DNA from: Streptomyces sp. L2
Lineage (GTDB): Bacteria; Actinomycetota; Actinomycetes; Streptomycetales; Streptomycetaceae
Reading direction: 5' to 3'
NCBI RefSeq assembly: GCF_004124325.1
Contig: NZ_QBDT01000001.1
Coordinates: 5,642,001-5,706,000 of the forward strand
Length of the DNA: 64,000 nucleotides
The notes under the pieces: model-generated
What the model was told of the DNA's origin: nothing
Database searches by the model: none
The model's input: only the letters and a program-made list of their open reading frames with translations
Program-made: the position numbers and the translations under genes
Part shown: piece after piece, positions 62,898 to 64,000 of the stretch
Layout of the letters: each line of letters starts with the position of its first letter
Position numbering within the stretch: position 1 is the first letter of the stretch

Positions 62898-63641
62898 CTG
62901 AACGCCGCGCCCGCCGACCAGATCCGACTCCTCGACGTCCAGGCCCTCGACGTCCGCCTGCAGCAGCTCGCGCACAAGCGGAAGTCGCTGCCCGAGCACG
63001 CCGAGATCGAGTCGCTGACCAAGGACCTCACGCAGCTGCGCGACCTGCTCGTGGCCGCGCAGACCGAGGAGAGCGACTGCGCCCGCGAGCAGACGAAGGC
63101 CGAGCAGGACGTGGACCAGGTGCGCCGGCGCGCCGCCCGCGACCAGCAGCGCCTGGACTCCGGCGCGGTCACCTCGCCGAAGGACCTGTCCAACCTCCAG
63201 CACGAGATCGCCTCCCTCGCCAAGCGGCAGGGCGACCTGGAGGACATCGTCCTGGAGGTCATGGAGCGCCGCGAGGGCGCGCAGGAGCGGGTCGCCGAGC
63301 TGACCGAGCGGGTCGGTTCCGTGCAGTCGAAGATCGACGACGCGACCGGCCGCCGGGACACGGTGTTCGAGGAACTCGACGCCGAGGCCTCCTCGGTCAC
63401 CAAGGAGCGCGAGGTCATCGCCGGCTCCGTCCCCGCGGACCTGCTCAAGCTGTACGACAAGCTGCGCGAGCAGCAGGGCGGCATCGGCGCGGCCAAGCTG
63501 TACCAGCGCACCTGCCAGGGCTGCCGCCAGGAGCTGGCGATCACCGAGCTGAACGAGATCCGCTCGGCCGCGCCGGACACCGTGGTCCGCTGCGAGAACT
63601 GCCGCCGCATCCTGGTGCGCACGGCCGAGTCGGGTCTGTAG
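62898..63641 (+). CDS. Coiled-coil C4-type zinc ribbon protein (CTG start)
   Basis: This 247-residue protein has a long Arg/Glu/Gln-rich coiled coil (about residues 20-180) and a C-terminal zinc ribbon with CQGCRQEL and CENCRRIL. The family start (NAAPADQIRLLDVQALDVRL) needs a codon at 62898, which reads CTG. AGGAG at 62886-62890 is well placed (spacing seven), overlapping the Nif3 stop. The only ATG/GTG/TTG downstream in frame is GTG 63051, which removes 51 residues of conserved helix. It is probably a nucleic-acid-associated partner of Nif3 and RNase H. Confidence 0.88.
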   Translation: MNAAPADQIRLLDVQALDVRLQQLAHKRKSLPEHAEIESLTKDLTQLRDLLVAAQTEESDCAREQTKAEQDVDQVRRRAARDQQRLDSGAVTSPKDLSNLQHEIASLAKRQGDLEDIVLEVMERREGAQERVAELTERVGSVQSKIDDATGRRDTVFEELDAEASSVTKEREVIAGSVPADLLKLYDKLREQQGGIGAAKLYQRTCQGCRQELAITELNEIRSAAPDTVVRCENCRRILVRTAESGL

Positions 63642-63657
63642 CCGGGGGCCCGGGCCG

Positions 63658-64000
63658 GTGCGGGAGTTCATCGTCGAGGCCGACGGCGGGTCACGGGGCA
63701 ACCCCGGGCCCGCCGGCTACGGCGCGGTCGTGATCGACGCGGCGACGGGGGAGACCCTGGCGGAGGCCGCCGAGTACCTCGGTGTCGTCACCAACAACGT
63801 CGCCGAGTACCGCGGCCTCCTCGCCGGCCTGAGCGCCGCCCACGCCCTGGACCCCATGGCCCGCGTCCACGTCCGCATGGACTCCAAGCTGGTCGTCGAG
63901 CAGATGTCGGGCCGCTGGAAGATCAAACACCCCGACATGAAGCCCCTCGCCACCCAGGCCCGAGCCGCCCACCCCCCGACCCACGTCACCTACGAGTGGA
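63658..64000 (+). CDS. RNase HI / acid phosphatase fusion (3' end beyond window)
   Basis: The 114 visible residues are an RNase HI domain: EADGGSRGNPGPAGYGAVV (Asp9), TNNVAEYRGLLAGL (Glu), RVHVRMDSKLVVEQM (Asp), WKIKHPDMK. In actinobacteria this domain is normally followed by an alpha-ribazole phosphatase-like/acid phosphatase domain, which would be outside the window. It hydrolyses RNA in RNA-DNA hybrids. GTG 63658 is the start. It lies 16 bases after the zinc-ribbon stop, so it is co-transcribed with it and Nif3. Confidence 0.92.
   Translation, partial: MREFIVEADGGSRGNPGPAGYGAVVIDAATGETLAEAAEYLGVVTNNVAEYRGLLAGLSAAHALDPMARVHVRMDSKLVVEQMSGRWKIKHPDMKPLATQARAAHPPTHVTYEW

Overview
This is a high-GC actinobacterial chromosome segment, almost certainly from a Streptomyces. 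The family content is typical (SCO2322 family, DUF2330, DUF1992, DUF2277, F420-dependent LLM oxidoreductase, SigE-family sigma factor), GTG starts and GTGA/ATGA overlaps are common, and a tRNA-Val carries an encoded CCA. It reads as core-type chromosome: there are no insertion sequences, phage genes or CRISPR arrays. Roughly 60 protein genes, one tRNA, three metabolite or ion riboswitches (yybP-ykoY/Mn2+, cobalamin, TPP) and many minisatellites or dispersed GC-rich repeats can be supported.

Layout. 1-7.1 kb: a cut coiled-coil membrane protein, tRNA-Val(UAC), a ketopantoate-reductase-like enzyme, DedA and DoxX membrane proteins, a secreted HNH nuclease, a TMEM165/GDT1 cation transporter behind a yybP-ykoY riboswitch, and an HAD phosphatase. 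7.3-17.5 kb: a frame-broken peptidoglycan-binding membrane protein, an MFS exporter fused to a winged helix, a GNAT, a paralogous pair of unknown proteins, an FHA protein, an O-methyltransferase, a DUF2330 protein and an MHS-type symporter. 17.9-23.4 kb: a fused GT87/PAP2 protein, a cytochrome P450, a thiolase and a YoaK protein. 23.6-30.8 kb: a secreted transglycosylase, then a five-gene operon behind a cobalamin riboswitch (alpha-toroid surface protein, SCO2322 protein, EcfT, fused EcfA, S component). 30.8-35.6 kb: a small kinase, an ATP-grasp-like protein, an EspR-like regulator, an MBL hydrolase and a coiled-coil protein. 35.8-42.0 kb: aldehyde dehydrogenase plus ferredoxin, an apparently gene-less TPP riboswitch, a KstR-type TetR regulator, and a GT4-methyltransferase-prenyltransferase operon. 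42.1-51.7 kb: small membrane and lipoproteins, an F420 oxidoreductase, an amidase, a methyltransferase, two DHA2 exporters and an SCP-x-type thiolase. 51.8-64 kb: SigE-type sigma plus partner, a DesR/DesK-like two-component pair split by a GH54 arabinofuranosidase, MaoC hydratase-alcohol dehydrogenase-SDR, a small protein, and the Nif3/zinc-ribbon/RNase H cluster at the right edge.

How the genes work together. The strongest system-level signal is a dispersed lipid/steroid-type catabolic regulon. A KstR-like repressor gene (37889-38509) shares the window with five exact and two near matches to the known KstR operator TnnAACnnGTTnnA. These lie in front of a P450, a thiolase, an MBL hydrolase, kstR with its divergent sugar operon, an SCP-x thiolase and a MaoC/ADH/SDR operon. 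A second inverted repeat, CTGAC-N5-GTCAG, lies in front of an overlapping set (P450 near-match, aldehyde dehydrogenase, F420 oxidoreductase, MaoC). A second notable system is the cobalamin-riboswitch ECF operon, whose two surface proteins look like a split bacterial counterpart of transcobalamin. All function assignments come from reading the sequence and family knowledge; no database search was run.
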